Assembly (NCBI RefSeq): GCF_900090205.1
Contig: NZ_LT607802.1
Coordinates: 3,165,970 to 3,229,969, forward strand
DNA length: 64,000 nucleotides
Reading direction: 5' to 3'
DNA from: Vogesella sp. LIG4
Lineage (GTDB): Bacteria; Pseudomonadota; Gammaproteobacteria; Burkholderiales; Chromobacteriaceae
The position numbers and the translations under genes were made by a program. Positions within the stretch are counted from its first letter, which is position 1; each line of letters starts with the position of its first letter. A model generated the notes under the pieces. That model searched no databases and was not told where the DNA came from. It saw nothing but the letters and a program-made list of their open reading frames with translations. Below are positions 38,327-47,868 of this stretch, piece after piece.

Positions 38327-39670
38327 ATGCGCAAGATTGCAGCCTGCTACTGGGGCGCCCTGGCCCTACTGACATTGCTGTGGCTGGCCGCCAACCCGGT
38401 GCTGCCCAGCGGCTTCTTTGCCTGGCGCAGTGCCCTGAGCCAGTACAGCGGTGTGCTGGGCATGGCAGTGATGAGCGTGGCCATGCTGCTGGCGATGCGG
38501 CCAACCTGGCTGGAAGGCCGGCTGGGCGGGCTGGACAAGATGTACCGGCTGCACAAGTGGCTGGGCATCGCCGCGCTGGTGGTATCCATTGCCCACTGGG
38601 CGGTGTCGCAGGGGCCGAAATGGCTGCGCGCGCTGGGCCTGCTCAGTGGCGGGCGGCCGCGGCGCCCACCGATGCCGGCGCTGGATGCCGACAGCCTGCA
38701 GCAGCTGTTCCAGCAGTGGCGCCACAGCGCCCAGGGCCTGGGCGAGTGGGCGTTCTATGCCGCCGCCGCCCTGCTGGTGCTGGCCCTGCTGCGGCGCGTG
38801 CCATACCGCTACTTTGCCAAATTGCACCGTCTGCTGCCGCTGGCCTACCTGGTTCTGGTGTTCCACTCGGCGGTGCTGCTCGATTTCGGCAACTGGGCCA
38901 CGCCGTCCGGCTGGCTGCTGGCTGCGCTGATGGCGGGTGGCAGCGTCAGCGCCGTGCTGTCGCTGTGCCGCCGGCATATCGGTCAGCCCAGGGTGGGCGG
39001 CCACATTACCGCGCTGGACTACCAGCCCCTGCTGCAGGTGCTGGCGGTGGACGTGCAGCTGGACGGCCGCTGGCCCGGCCACCAGGCCGGCCAGTTCGCC
39101 TTCATCCGTTTCGATGCCGACGAAGGCGCGCATCCGTTCACCCTGGCGTCGGCCTGGCAGGGCGACGGCCGGGTGCGCATCCTGATCAAGGCACTGGGCG
39201 ACTACACCCGGCAGTTGCCGCAGCGGCTGGCAGTGGGTGGCACGGTGCAGCTGGAGGGGCCGTATGGCCGCTTTACCTTCGATACCGCAACCGGCGGCGG
39301 CGAGCGGCGCCAGATCTGGGTTGCCGGCGGCATCGGCATTACCCCGTTCCTGGCGCGCATGCAGGCACTGGCCGCCGCGCCGGCAGCGCAGCGCATCGAC
39401 TTCTTCCATGCCAGCAGCGCCGACGATGCGCTGATCCGCCAGCAGCTGCAGCAGGATGCATCCGCCGCCGGTGTGGCCTTGCACCTGCTGTGGCAACGCA
39501 GCGACGGCCGGCTGGATGCCGAGCGCCTGGCGCGCACGGTGCCGGACTGGCGCAATGCCGACATCTGGTTCTGCGGCCCGGCGGGCATGGGGCAGCAGCT
39601 GCGCGACGGCCTGCTGGCCATGGGCCTGCCGGCGGGCCGCTTCCACCAGGAGCTGTTCCAGATGCGTTAA
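38327..39670 (+). CDS. ferric-reductase-like transmembrane flavocytochrome
   Basis: 447-residue membrane protein. Five or six helices in residues 1-220 include histidines suited to bis-haem ligation (YRLHKWLGIAALVVSIAHW, KLHRLLPLAYLVLVFHSAVLL). An FAD-binding domain follows (HQAGQFAFIRF, HPFTLAS), then an NAD-binding domain (GPYGRFTF, WVAGGIGITPFLARM, FCGPAGMGQQL). This is the ferric reductase/NADPH-oxidase-like layout that moves electrons from NAD(P)H across the membrane. Start ATG 38327 has AAGG 8 nt upstream. It is divergent from a MarR regulator and followed by a DUF3861 gene. Confidence 0.88.
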   Translation: MRKIAACYWGALALLTLLWLAANPVLPSGFFAWRSALSQYSGVLGMAVMSVAMLLAMRPTWLEGRLGGLDKMYRLHKWLGIAALVVSIAHWAVSQGPKWLRALGLLSGGRPRRPPMPALDADSLQQLFQQWRHSAQGLGEWAFYAAAALLVLALLRRVPYRYFAKLHRLLPLAYLVLVFHSAVLLDFGNWATPSGWLLAALMAGGSVSAVLSLCRRHIGQPRVGGHITALDYQPLLQVLAVDVQLDGRWPGHQAGQFAFIRFDADEGAHPFTLASAWQGDGRVRILIKALGDYTRQLPQRLAVGGTVQLEGPYGRFTFDTATGGGERRQIWVAGGIGITPFLARMQALAAAPAAQRIDFFHASSADDALIRQQLQQDASAAGVALHLLWQRSDGRLDAERLARTVPDWRNADIWFCGPAGMGQQLRDGLLAMGLPAGRFHQELFQMR

Positions 39671-39706
39671 ACCGGGCCACCCTGCAGCCCATCACAAGGA
39701 ATCCCC

Positions 39707-40006
39707 ATGAAGCAACATCACTACCGCATTACCGTGGAACATCTCGCCCAGCCGGACGGCGGCGCCTCGCCACATGCCGCGCCGCTGGTATTCGAAGCTG
39801 GCAACCATGACGACATTATCGACATTGCGCAGCGCCTGGCCGGCCGCAGCGACCTGGCCGCCATCAACACCGATGCGCTGGCCGTTGGCCTGAAACTGTT
39901 CGGCGAGGTAATGCTGGAGCATCGTGACCATCCGCTGTTTTCCAGCTTGCGCCCGCACTTTGCTCAGTTCATGAAAACCCTCAAGCAGGGGCCGGCCGCG
40001 GCATGA
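39707..40006 (+). CDS. DUF3861 family protein
   Basis: 99-residue protein that matches DUF3861: MKQHHYRITVEHLAQPDGG, FEAGNHDDIIDIAQRL, VGLKLFGEVMLEHRDHPLF and HFAQFMKTLK are all family hallmarks. No biochemical role is known to me. It follows the flavocytochrome by 36 bp on the same strand with AAGGA before the ATG, so the two are probably cotranscribed. Confidence 0.85.
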   Translation: MKQHHYRITVEHLAQPDGGASPHAAPLVFEAGNHDDIIDIAQRLAGRSDLAAINTDALAVGLKLFGEVMLEHRDHPLFSSLRPHFAQFMKTLKQGPAAA

Positions 40007-40011
40007 GAAAA

Positions 40012-40041
40012 GCGCTTGCGGCCAACCATGGCCGCAAGCGC
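40012..40041. terminator. perfect 13-bp hairpin containing the repeated word, between convergent genes
   Basis: GCGCTTGCGGCCA (40012-40024) pairs with TGGCCGCAAGCGC (40029-40041), loop ACCA. The left arm includes an exact TGCGGCCAAC (40017-40026). It lies between the convergent DUF3861 and nitroreductase genes. There is no strong T-run. Confidence 0.6.
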
Positions 40042-40060
40042 CGTTCTGGCTGCCGTCAAG

Positions 40061-40714
40061 TTACAGCCGGGTGATCACCGCATCCGCCGGCAGCCGCGAC
40101 TTGGGCAGCCGGGCGTTGAAGTCGTCGTCGCTGCGCTGGCCCAGCGCCACCAGCACCGCGCTGGTCAGGCCCTTGTCACGCAGGCCCAGCACCTCGTCCA
40201 TTACCTTCTGATCGAAGCCCTCTATCGGGCAGGCGTCGATGCCCATCGCCGCCGCGCCCAGCAGCAGGGTGCCCACCGCCAGGTAGACCTGCTTTTCCAT
40301 CCAGTGCTGCGCGTCGCGCAGTTCGAAACGGTGCATGTTCACGAAATGGCTGCGGCCGCGATGCTGGCCGGCGCGCGCGGCGTCGTCGGCAAAGCGGCCG
40401 TCGCGCTCTTCCTGCGCCAGCAGCGCACGCAGGTGATTGTCGTCGATGCTGGCGCGGGTGCAGAACAGCACCACGTGCGAAGCATTGCGCAGCTTGGCTT
40501 CGTTGAAGGCGTAGCCGCCGGCGGTAGCCCTGGCCAGCGTGTCCTTGCCCTGTTCGCTGCCAGCGATAAAGAAATGCCAGGGCTGCGAGTTGGTGGACGA
40601 GGGCGCGAAGCGCAGCAGGGTTTCGATCTGCTGCACCTGTTCCGCGCTCAGTGTGTGCTGCGGGTTGAAGGCTTTGGTGGTGTAACGGCGGGTGGCGATG
40701 GCGGCGATGTCCAT
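40061..40714 (-). CDS. NfsB-like oxygen-insensitive NAD(P)H nitroreductase
   Basis: 217-residue FMN enzyme. The N-terminal RRYTTKAFNPQHTLSAEQVQQIETLLRFAPSSTNSQPWHF is the hallmark FMN-binding segment of the NfsB group. Later blocks (QVYLAVGTLLLGAAAMGIDACPIEGFD, LVALGQRSDDDFN) also fit. It reduces nitroaromatics and quinones. It is divergent from a LysR gene (118-bp gap) that most likely controls it. Confidence 0.93.
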   Translation of the reverse strand: MDIAAIATRRYTTKAFNPQHTLSAEQVQQIETLLRFAPSSTNSQPWHFFIAGSEQGKDTLARATAGGYAFNEAKLRNASHVVLFCTRASIDDNHLRALLAQEERDGRFADDAARAGQHRGRSHFVNMHRFELRDAQHWMEKQVYLAVGTLLLGAAAMGIDACPIEGFDQKVMDEVLGLRDKGLTSAVLVALGQRSDDDFNARLPKSRLPADAVITRL

Positions 40715-40832
40715 GCTGGCTCCTGGGTGATGGGTAAAGGCCGGCGGGGCCGGGGCATGCTGCTATGATGAGTAACAAACATATTTTGAAAAAGTGGCTG
40801 CCATTTGCATCACTATCAAAACGGATTTGAAA

Positions 40833-41732
40833 ATGCGATCACTGCAGGAACTGGAAATCTTTGTGCGCACCGCCGAAACCGGCAGCCTGTCCGCCACCGC
40901 GCGGCTGCTGGACCTCACCCCGGCCGCCGCCAGCGCCGCGCTGAAGCGGCTGGAGGCCGAGCTGCACGTGCCGCTGTTCGTGCGCTCCACCCGCAGCCTG
41001 CGGCTGACAGCGCAGGGCGAGCTGTACCTGGCGCACTGCCGCCAGGCGCTGGAGCTGCTGGCCAGTGGCCGCGATGCACTGCAAAGCGGTGGCAGCCAGC
41101 TGCGTGGCACGCTGCAGCTGTCAATGCCGTCCGACCTGGGGCGCAATGTGCTGCTGCCGTGGCTGGCGGCATTCCAGGCGCAGCACCCGCAACTATCGCT
41201 GCGGATGCAGGTGTCCGACCGTCTGGCCGATGTGTACCGCGAGCCGGTGGACCTGGCGCTGCGCTACGGCGAGCTGCCGGACTCCAGCCTGGTGGCGCTG
41301 CCGCTGGTGCCGGACAACCGCCGCGTGCTGTGTGCCGCGCCGGCCTACCTGCAGCAATATGGCGCGCCGCAGCAGCCGGACGATCTGCGCCGGCACAACT
41401 GCCTGTGCTACATGCTGGGCGATGCCATACACGACAGCTGGCGCTTTTTCCGCCACGGCAGCGCGCAGTTGGTGGCGGTGCGCGGCAGGCAGCAGCTGGA
41501 TGACGGCGACGTGGTGCGCCGGCTGGCAGTGGCCGGGTACGGTATCGCCTACAAATCGGCGCTGGACGTGGCCGACGACCTACGTGCCGGCCGGCTGCAG
41601 GCGCTGTGCACCGACTGGCAGGGCGACCCGGCGCCGCTCAACCTGATGTGCGCCGACCGCCGCCAGCTCAGCCCGGCGGTGCAGGCACTGCGCGCCTTCC
41701 TGGCCGAAAGGTTGGCCGCACACGCTCTGTGA
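40833..41732 (+). CDS. LysR-family transcriptional regulator
   Basis: 299-residue regulator. Helix-turn-helix LQELEIFVRTAETGSLSATARLLDLTPAAASAALKRLEAEL, then an effector domain with LSMPSDLGRNVLLPWLAAFQ. The AraR/DmlR-like subgroup (short wing, VRSTRSLRLTAQGELYL) is likely. Start ATG 40833; the upstream in-frame codons are not preceded by a ribosome site. Divergent from the nitroreductase gene. The repeated word lies at its 3' end (41711-41720). Confidence 0.9.
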   Translation: MRSLQELEIFVRTAETGSLSATARLLDLTPAAASAALKRLEAELHVPLFVRSTRSLRLTAQGELYLAHCRQALELLASGRDALQSGGSQLRGTLQLSMPSDLGRNVLLPWLAAFQAQHPQLSLRMQVSDRLADVYREPVDLALRYGELPDSSLVALPLVPDNRRVLCAAPAYLQQYGAPQQPDDLRRHNCLCYMLGDAIHDSWRFFRHGSAQLVAVRGRQQLDDGDVVRRLAVAGYGIAYKSALDVADDLRAGRLQALCTDWQGDPAPLNLMCADRRQLSPAVQALRAFLAERLAAHAL

Positions 41733-41798
41733 GCGCCGCCATGCCGGCAGCACGCCCGGCTTGCTAGAATGCCGGCCATTGCACTGTCACCTCCCGCT

Positions 41799-43028
41799 AT
41801 GCGCATCCTTCATACCTCCGACTGGCACCTGGGCCAGCACTTCATGGGCAAGAGCCGCCAGGCCGAGCACCAGGCTTTCATCCACTGGCTGCTGCAGCAG
41901 GTTGCCGCGCAGCAGGTGGATGCGGTACTGATCGCCGGCGACGTGTTCGATACCGGCACGCCGCCCAGCTACGCCCGTGAACTCTACAGTCAGCTGGTGG
42001 TGGCGCTGCATGCGGCCAACGTTAGCCTGCTGGTGCTGGGCGGCAACCACGATTCGGCGGCCACGCTGGGCGAAAGCCGCGCGCTGCTGGCCTGCCTGGG
42101 CGCCAGCGTGGTGCCGGCGGTGGCGGCAGCACCGGCCGAGCAGGTGTTGCTGCTCAAGCGCCGCGACGGCACGCCGGGCGCCATCGTCTGCGCGATACCG
42201 TTCATCCGCCCGCGCGACGTGCTGCAAAGCCAGGCCGGGCAGAGCGCCGAGGACAAGCAGCTTGGCCTGCAGCAGGCGATCCAGCAGCACTACCAGGCGG
42301 TGTACCAGGCCGCCTGTGCGCAGCGCGAAGCCTTGCGCATGCCGCTGCCCATCATCGCCACCGGCCACCTCACCACCGTGGGCGCCAGCGCCAGCGAGTC
42401 GGTGCGCGAAATCTACGTTGGCGCGCTGGAAGCCTTCCCCACCAGCGCCTTTCCGCCGGCCGACTACATCGCACTGGGCCACATCCACCGCCCGCAGCTG
42501 GTGGGCGGGCTGGAGCACATCCGCTACAGCGGCTCGCCGATTCCATTGGGCTTCGACGAAGCCGGCCAGCAGAAGCAGGTGCTGCTGGTGGACGTGGACA
42601 GCCTGGGGTTGATGGCGGTAACGCCGTTGCCGGTGCCGTGCTTCCAGCCGCTGCGGACGCTGCGGACGCTGCGCGGCAACCTGGCGGAACTGGCCGGCGC
42701 CATTGCTGAGGCGGCCGGGCAGGGTACGGCGGAAAAGCCGGTGTGGCTGGACGTGCAGGTGCAGGGCGACGACTACCTGTCCGACCTGCAGCAGCGCATC
42801 CAGCAGCTGGTGGGCGAGCTGCCGCTGGAGGTGCTGCGCATCCGCCGCGAACGGGCCAATGCCGGTGCGGCGCTGGAAGCCACCGCACGTGAAACCCTGG
42901 CCGAGCTGACGCCGCAGGATGTATTCGAGCGCCGCCTGGCGCAGGAGACACTGGATGCGCCGCTGCTGGAACAGCTACAGGCGCGCTACCGCCAGCTGCT
43001 GGCCAGCCTGCAGGAGCAGGACGCATGA
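41799..43028 (+). CDS. sbcD: exonuclease subunit SbcD (Mre11 homologue)
   Basis: 409-residue metallophosphoesterase nuclease that, with SbcC, cuts hairpins and DNA ends blocked by protein. Motifs are HTSDWHLGQ (Asp8, His10), IAGDVFDTG, LGGNHDSAA, ATGHLTTVG and LGHIHRPQ. The capping and SbcC-binding C-terminus is present. A Glu/Gln-rich tail ends the protein. Start ATG 41799 begins MRILHTSDWHLG as in the family. Its stop overlaps the sbcC ATG by 4 bp. Confidence 0.96.
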   Translation: MRILHTSDWHLGQHFMGKSRQAEHQAFIHWLLQQVAAQQVDAVLIAGDVFDTGTPPSYARELYSQLVVALHAANVSLLVLGGNHDSAATLGESRALLACLGASVVPAVAAAPAEQVLLLKRRDGTPGAIVCAIPFIRPRDVLQSQAGQSAEDKQLGLQQAIQQHYQAVYQAACAQREALRMPLPIIATGHLTTVGASASESVREIYVGALEAFPTSAFPPADYIALGHIHRPQLVGGLEHIRYSGSPIPLGFDEAGQQKQVLLVDVDSLGLMAVTPLPVPCFQPLRTLRTLRGNLAELAGAIAEAAGQGTAEKPVWLDVQVQGDDYLSDLQQRIQQLVGELPLEVLRIRRERANAGAALEATARETLAELTPQDVFERRLAQETLDAPLLEQLQARYRQLLASLQEQDA

Positions 43029-46000
43029 AGATACTCAGCCTGCGGTTAAAGAACCTCAACTCGCTGCAGGGCGAGTGGAAGATAGACTTCCGCCTGCCGC
43101 CGTTCAGCGACAACGGTCTGTTCGCCATTACCGGCCCCACCGGCGCCGGCAAATCCACGCTGCTGGATGCCATCTGCCTGGCGCTGTACCACGAAACGCC
43201 GCGGCTGAAGACCATCTCCGCCAGCAGCAACGAGATCATGAGCCGCCACAGCGCCGACTGCCTGGCCGAGGTGGAATTCGAAGTGAAGGGCCGGCTGTAC
43301 CGCGCTTTCTGGAGCCAGCGCCGCGCCCGCGACAAGGCCGATGGCGCACTGCAGCCGCCGCGGGTGGAGCTGGCGGACGGCGACGGCAGCATCCTCACCA
43401 GCCACAGCAACGACAAGCTCAAGCGCATCGAGGCGATTACCGGCCTGGATTTCGCCCGCTTCACCAAGTCCATGCTGCTGGCGCAGGGCGGCTTTGCCGC
43501 GTTCCTCAATGCCAGTGCCAACGAGCGTGCCGAACTGCTGGAAGAGCTGACCGGCACCGACATCTACGGCTTGATCTCGCAACGGGTGTTCGAGCAGGCC
43601 CGCGATGCGCGCAGCGCGCTGGAGCAACTGCAGGCGCGCGCCGAAGGCGTGGAGCTGCTGCCGGAAGCCGAGCGCGGCGCCATGCAACAGCAGCTGGTGG
43701 CGGGCGATGCCGAGTTGGCCGCATGGCAGCAGCAACTGGCGCAACTGCAGCAGTGGCGGCAGTGGCGCCACGAACTGGAACAGGCGCAAAGCGCTGCCAG
43801 CCTGGCCGGGCAACAGCAACAGGCCGACAGCGACGCCTGGCAGCAGGCCGCGCCGCAGTTGCAGCCCTTGCAGGATGCCGCACCGGCCGAGGCGCTGCGG
43901 GTGCCGCACCAGGCCTGGCAGGGAGCGCTTGCCCGCAGCCGGCAGGCGCAGGCGGCGCGGGATGGCGTGCAGCAGCAACTGGCTGCCAGCCGGCAGCAGA
44001 GCGTGCTGCTGCACGGGCAGGCGTGCGTGTTGGCCGCAGAGCAGGCCGCAGGCGAGCAGCAGGCGCTGCATGCCGTGCAGCAACAGGCTGCCACGGTGGC
44101 GCAGTGGCTGCAGGCGCATGCACCGTTTGCCGTGCTGGGCGAGAAACTGAGCGGCTGGCACAGCCAGCAGCAGCAAGGTCGGCAGTTGCAGCAGCAACAG
44201 CAGCAGCTTGCCGGCCAGCAGGCCGCGGCAAGTCAGCAGCAGGCCGAACTGGAGGCGCAGCTGGCCGCCGCGCAGCTTGAGCGCCAGCAACTGGTTCAGC
44301 AGGCAGAACTCGGCCGCCAGGCCACCGCCAGCGCCGAGGCCGCGTTGCAGCAGCAGTTGAGCGGGCGCAGCCTGGCCGAGCTGCGTGGCGACTGGCAGCA
44401 GCAACAGCGCCAGCAGCAGGCATGGCGCGAACTGCAGCAGCAGGCACTGCGGCTGTCCGGGCAGCAAGCGCAGCAGGCACAGTGGCAGCAGGAGTTGGCC
44501 GCACGCGAGCAGCAACTGGCCAGCGAGCAGGCGGCACTGCAACAGCTGCGCCATGACTACGCCGGGGTAAAGGAACAGGTGGCCGACAAGCGCCGCCTGC
44601 TGCTGCAGGAGCAGCGAATTCACAGCCTGGAGGCGCAACGCCGCCAGTTGCAGCCGGGCGAGCCTTGCCCGCTGTGCGGCTCGCACGAGCACCCGGCGGT
44701 GCACGCCTACCAGGCGCTGGATGTCTCCGCCAGCGAGCAGGCGCTGCAGCAGAAGGAGGCCGAGCTGCAGCAGCTTACCGAGGCCGGCAGCGCCGCCGCC
44801 AGCCAGCTCAAGGCGCTGCAGCAGCGTCAGGCGGAGCAGGCCGAGGCGCTGCAGGCATTGCAAGCCGCGCTGCAGCAGGCCATTGCCGATTGGCGGGAGC
44901 AAGCGGCTGTCGCCGCATTGACTGTCGATTGGCCGCAGGGCACCGAACTGCAGCAGCAACTGGATGAGGCAGCGAACGCTGAAGCTATGTTGGCCGCAAG
45001 GCTGGCGGCAGCGGAAGCCGCACAGCAGGCATTGCAGGCCGCGCAACAGCAGGCCGGCGAGCTGGACAGCCAGTTGCAGGCGGCCGATGCCCGGCTGGCA
45101 CTGCAGCAGCAGGCCTGGCAACACGCCGGGCAGAGCGTGGCCGAACTGGCCGCGCAGCATGCCGCGCTTGGCACGCAGAGGCAGGCGCTGCAGCAAGCAC
45201 TGCAGCAGGATATCCAGGCGGCGGGGCTGCTGGCCGAGGCCGGCCAGGATGCCGCGCAGGAGGCTGATCTGGCGCCGTGGTTGGCCGCACGTCAGGCCGA
45301 TTGGCAGCTATGGCAGCAGCAACAGCAGGCAGCACAGCAGTGGCAACTGGAACTGGAGCGGGCACAGCAGCGCAGCCAGCAGGCCGCACAGCAGGCGCAG
45401 CACTGGCAGCAGCGCTGGGATGCGCTGGCCGCCGGGGGGGCGCCCGCTACGCCGGCAGGCGGGCTGACACTGGCGGATTGCAGCCAGCAACTGACACAGC
45501 TGGAGCGCGAGCTGGCCAGCCTGCAAGGCCAGGCCAGCCAGCTGGCGCAAGACCTGCACTCTGCGCAGCAGCAGGCGGATGAGGCGGCGCAGCAGTGGCT
45601 GGCTGCGCTGCAGGCCAGCCCGTTTGCCGACGAGGCGGCCTTTCTTGCCGCACTGTTGCCGGAGGCGCAGCGGCAACAGCTGCATGCGCTGCAGCAGCAA
45701 TTGCAAGCGGCGCTGCAGCGCAGCCAGGCACTGCTGCTGGCGGCCCGGCAGCGGCTGGATGCCTTGCAGGCGCAGGCGCTCACGGCATTGCCGCTGGCCG
45801 AGCTGGAGGCGCAACTGGCGGCACTGGATGGCCAGCGCCAGGCGCTATCCGCCGAGCTGGGCGCGCTGCAGGCGCGGCTGGTCGACGATGCCGCGCGCCG
45901 CGAACGGCAGCAGGGGCTGCTGCTGCAGATCGAGCGCCAGGCTGCCGATTGCGATATCTGGCAGCGGCTGAACAGCCTGATCGGCTCGAAAGAAGGCGAC

Positions 46001-46459
46001 AAATACCGCAAGTTCGCCCAGGGCCTGACGCTGGACCACCTGGTGCACCTGGCCAACCGCCACCTGGCGCGCCTGCATGGCCGTTACCTGTTGCAACGCA
46101 AGGCCGGCGGCGAGCTGGAGCTGGAAATCGTGGACAGCTGGCAGGGCGATGTGGCGCGCGATACCCGCACCCTGTCCGGCGGCGAGAGCTTCCTGGTGAG
46201 CCTGGCGCTGGCGCTGGCCTTATCGGACCTGGCCAGCCACAAGACTTCCATCGATTCGCTGTTCCTCGATGAAGGCTTCGGCACCCTGGATGCCGACACG
46301 CTGGAAGTGGCGCTGGACGCACTGGATGCCATCAACGCCGGCGGCAAGTCGATAGGGGTGATCAGCCACGTGGCCGGCATGCAGGAACGCATTGCGGTGC
46401 AGATCGCCATTCGCAAGGGCAGCGGGCTGGGGGCCAGCACGCTGGAAATACGCGGCTGA
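43025..46459 (+). CDS. sbcC: exonuclease subunit SbcC (Rad50 homologue)
   Basis: 1144-residue SMC-like ATPase partner of SbcD. Walker A is GPTGAGKSTLLDAI (about 37-45), the zinc hook EPCPLCGSHEHP lies near residue 548, and the ABC signature LSGGESFLVSLALALAL and Walker B LFLDEGFGTLDADTLE are near the C-terminus. The two coiled-coil arms are extremely rich in Gln and Ala (up to QQQQQQ runs). They hold five exact copies of the repeated word in 1.6 kb, all encoding LAA with Leu as TTG. Translationally coupled to sbcD. Confidence 0.96.
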   Translation: MKILSLRLKNLNSLQGEWKIDFRLPPFSDNGLFAITGPTGAGKSTLLDAICLALYHETPRLKTISASSNEIMSRHSADCLAEVEFEVKGRLYRAFWSQRRARDKADGALQPPRVELADGDGSILTSHSNDKLKRIEAITGLDFARFTKSMLLAQGGFAAFLNASANERAELLEELTGTDIYGLISQRVFEQARDARSALEQLQARAEGVELLPEAERGAMQQQLVAGDAELAAWQQQLAQLQQWRQWRHELEQAQSAASLAGQQQQADSDAWQQAAPQLQPLQDAAPAEALRVPHQAWQGALARSRQAQAARDGVQQQLAASRQQSVLLHGQACVLAAEQAAGEQQALHAVQQQAATVAQWLQAHAPFAVLGEKLSGWHSQQQQGRQLQQQQQQLAGQQAAASQQQAELEAQLAAAQLERQQLVQQAELGRQATASAEAALQQQLSGRSLAELRGDWQQQQRQQQAWRELQQQALRLSGQQAQQAQWQQELAAREQQLASEQAALQQLRHDYAGVKEQVADKRRLLLQEQRIHSLEAQRRQLQPGEPCPLCGSHEHPAVHAYQALDVSASEQALQQKEAELQQLTEAGSAAASQLKALQQRQAEQAEALQALQAALQQAIADWREQAAVAALTVDWPQGTELQQQLDEAANAEAMLAARLAAAEAAQQALQAAQQQAGELDSQLQAADARLALQQQAWQHAGQSVAELAAQHAALGTQRQALQQALQQDIQAAGLLAEAGQDAAQEADLAPWLAARQADWQLWQQQQQAAQQWQLELERAQQRSQQAAQQAQHWQQRWDALAAGGAPATPAGGLTLADCSQQLTQLERELASLQGQASQLAQDLHSAQQQADEAAQQWLAALQASPFADEAAFLAALLPEAQRQQLHALQQQLQAALQRSQALLLAARQRLDALQAQALTALPLAELEAQLAALDGQRQALSAELGALQARLVDDAARRERQQGLLLQIERQAADCDIWQRLNSLIGSKEGDKYRKFAQGLTLDHLVHLANRHLARLHGRYLLQRKAGGELELEIVDSWQGDVARDTRTLSGGESFLVSLALALALSDLASHKTSIDSLFLDEGFGTLDADTLEVALDALDAINAGGKSIGVISHVAGMQERIAVQIAIRKGSGLGASTLEIRG

Positions 46460-46603
46460 TAGCCTGCTGCGGGGCGCCGGGCCTCGGCGATGCCGGCCGG
46501 GGCGGCAAGCTGGAAAAGGCCGGATCTTTCACTAATATGCAAACACACTTATTGCCATGTATTTAGAGTGGCGATAGCCGGGTTCATATGAGGGAGATCA
46601 CGC

Positions 46604-47374
46604 ATGCTTACTCAGCAAGGATGCGGCCAACGGGCAAGCCTGTTTGCAGCCGCCGTCATGATGCTGGCCACGGGCCTGGCCCAGGCCGACACCAGTTACC
46701 AGGGCCCGCCGGTGCGCATCGGCAAGGGCAGTGCGCATACCGTGGTGCACGTGGACGACAGCGGCAAGGCCGTTGCCGTTGGCCTGGTGCTCAGCGCGGC
46801 GGCCTTGCAGGGGCTGCCTAAGCCGACCGGGGAACACACCGATTTCGCCTACCAGCTGCGCATGCCGGCCAAGGGGCCGAAAACGGTGGTGGACCACGTG
46901 GTGGTGAACTGGGAGTCCACCGGCCACCCGCCGCCCAAGGTGTACGACGTGCCTCACTTCGACTTCCACTTCTACCTGGTCAGCCGGCATGAGCAGATGC
47001 AGGTGAGCTTCAACAGCGAGGCGGAATCCGGCGACCCGGCGCAACAGCCGCCAGCCGAGCTGCTGCCTGCCGGCTACGTGGTGCCGCCGGGCACCGCGGT
47101 GCCACAGATGGGCGTGCATGCCATCAACCCGGCGGCCGGCGAGTTTCAGGGCCAGCCGTTCACCGCCACCTTCATCTACGGCTACCACCAGCAGCAGCTG
47201 ACCTTCCTCGAACCGATGGCCTCGCTGGCCTTCCTGCAGTCGCAGCCGGATTTCAGCGCCGCGGTGCCGCGCCCGGCCAGCTACAGCAAGCCCGGCAGCT
47301 ACCCTGCCAGCTATAGCGTGCGCTACCAGCGCGCCAGCAAAAGCTATGAAATCCTGCTGAGCGAGCTGCAGTGA
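46604..47374 (+). CDS. secreted hypothetical protein (TTHB210/DUF5602-like)
   Basis: 256-residue protein with a signal peptide (about MLTQQGCGQRASLFAAAVMM to AQA). The mature part has LPKPTGEHTDFAYQLRMPAKG, a VPHFDFHFYLVSRHEQMQVSF block with several histidines, and a TFIYGYHQQQLTFLEPMASLAFL tail. The HFDFHFY block recalls the TTHB210-like (DUF5602) domain, and the histidines could bind metal, but the function is unknown. AGGGAG precedes the ATG. It appears monocistronic. Confidence 0.7.
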   Translation: MLTQQGCGQRASLFAAAVMMLATGLAQADTSYQGPPVRIGKGSAHTVVHVDDSGKAVAVGLVLSAAALQGLPKPTGEHTDFAYQLRMPAKGPKTVVDHVVVNWESTGHPPPKVYDVPHFDFHFYLVSRHEQMQVSFNSEAESGDPAQQPPAELLPAGYVVPPGTAVPQMGVHAINPAAGEFQGQPFTATFIYGYHQQQLTFLEPMASLAFLQSQPDFSAAVPRPASYSKPGSYPASYSVRYQRASKSYEILLSELQ

Positions 47375-47571
47375 TGTAGCTCGTCTGCCTGGTGCGGCCG
47401 GCCTGGCAAAAACCCCGGCCGGCAGCGGGGGAGTGACTATTATTCCCGTACAGGTGCCGGCAATGCCGCCGGCAACATCGCCCGGCGGCCAGCGCGCTGG
47501 CGCGGGGCCGGTACACCCTGGCCGCAGGCCTGCGGCCAACCTTGCCCGATAGCCAACCCGAGGAGCAAACC

Positions 47572-47844
47572 ATGCCCAAATACGTGATCGAACGGGAGAT
47601 ACCCGGAGCCGGCAAGCTGACGGCCGAAGAGCTGCACGGTATTTCCGCCAAGTCCTGCGGTGTGCTGCAGGAGCTGGGCCCCAGCGTGCAGTGGCTGGAA
47701 AGCTATGTAACGGACGACAAGATCTACTGCGTCTACATTGCGCCGAACGAGGACATGGTGCGCGAGCACGCGCGGCGCGGCGGCTTTCCCGCCAACAGCA
47801 TCGCCGCGGTGCGCAGCGTCATCGACCCGACCACCGCCGAGTAG
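47572..47844 (+). CDS. DUF4242 family protein
   Basis: 90-residue protein beginning MPKYVIEREIPGAGKLTAEE with SAKSCGVLQELGPSVQWLESYVTDDKIYCVYIAP, the typical DUF4242 (ferredoxin-like, described as nickel-binding) pattern. GAGGAG lies just before the ATG at 47572; an upstream in-frame ATG-less extension is discounted. A copy of the repeated word lies 31 bp upstream (47531-47540). Confidence 0.85.
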   Translation: MPKYVIEREIPGAGKLTAEELHGISAKSCGVLQELGPSVQWLESYVTDDKIYCVYIAPNEDMVREHARRGGFPANSIAAVRSVIDPTTAE

Positions 47845-47868
47845 CCGGCCACCAAACAGGGCGCCGGC

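Noticed and set aside
43046..45196. 716-codon minus-strand frame opposite sbcC
   Set aside because: Shadow of the repetitive CAG/CTG-rich coiled-coil codons. The plus-strand SbcC has all Rad50 motifs.
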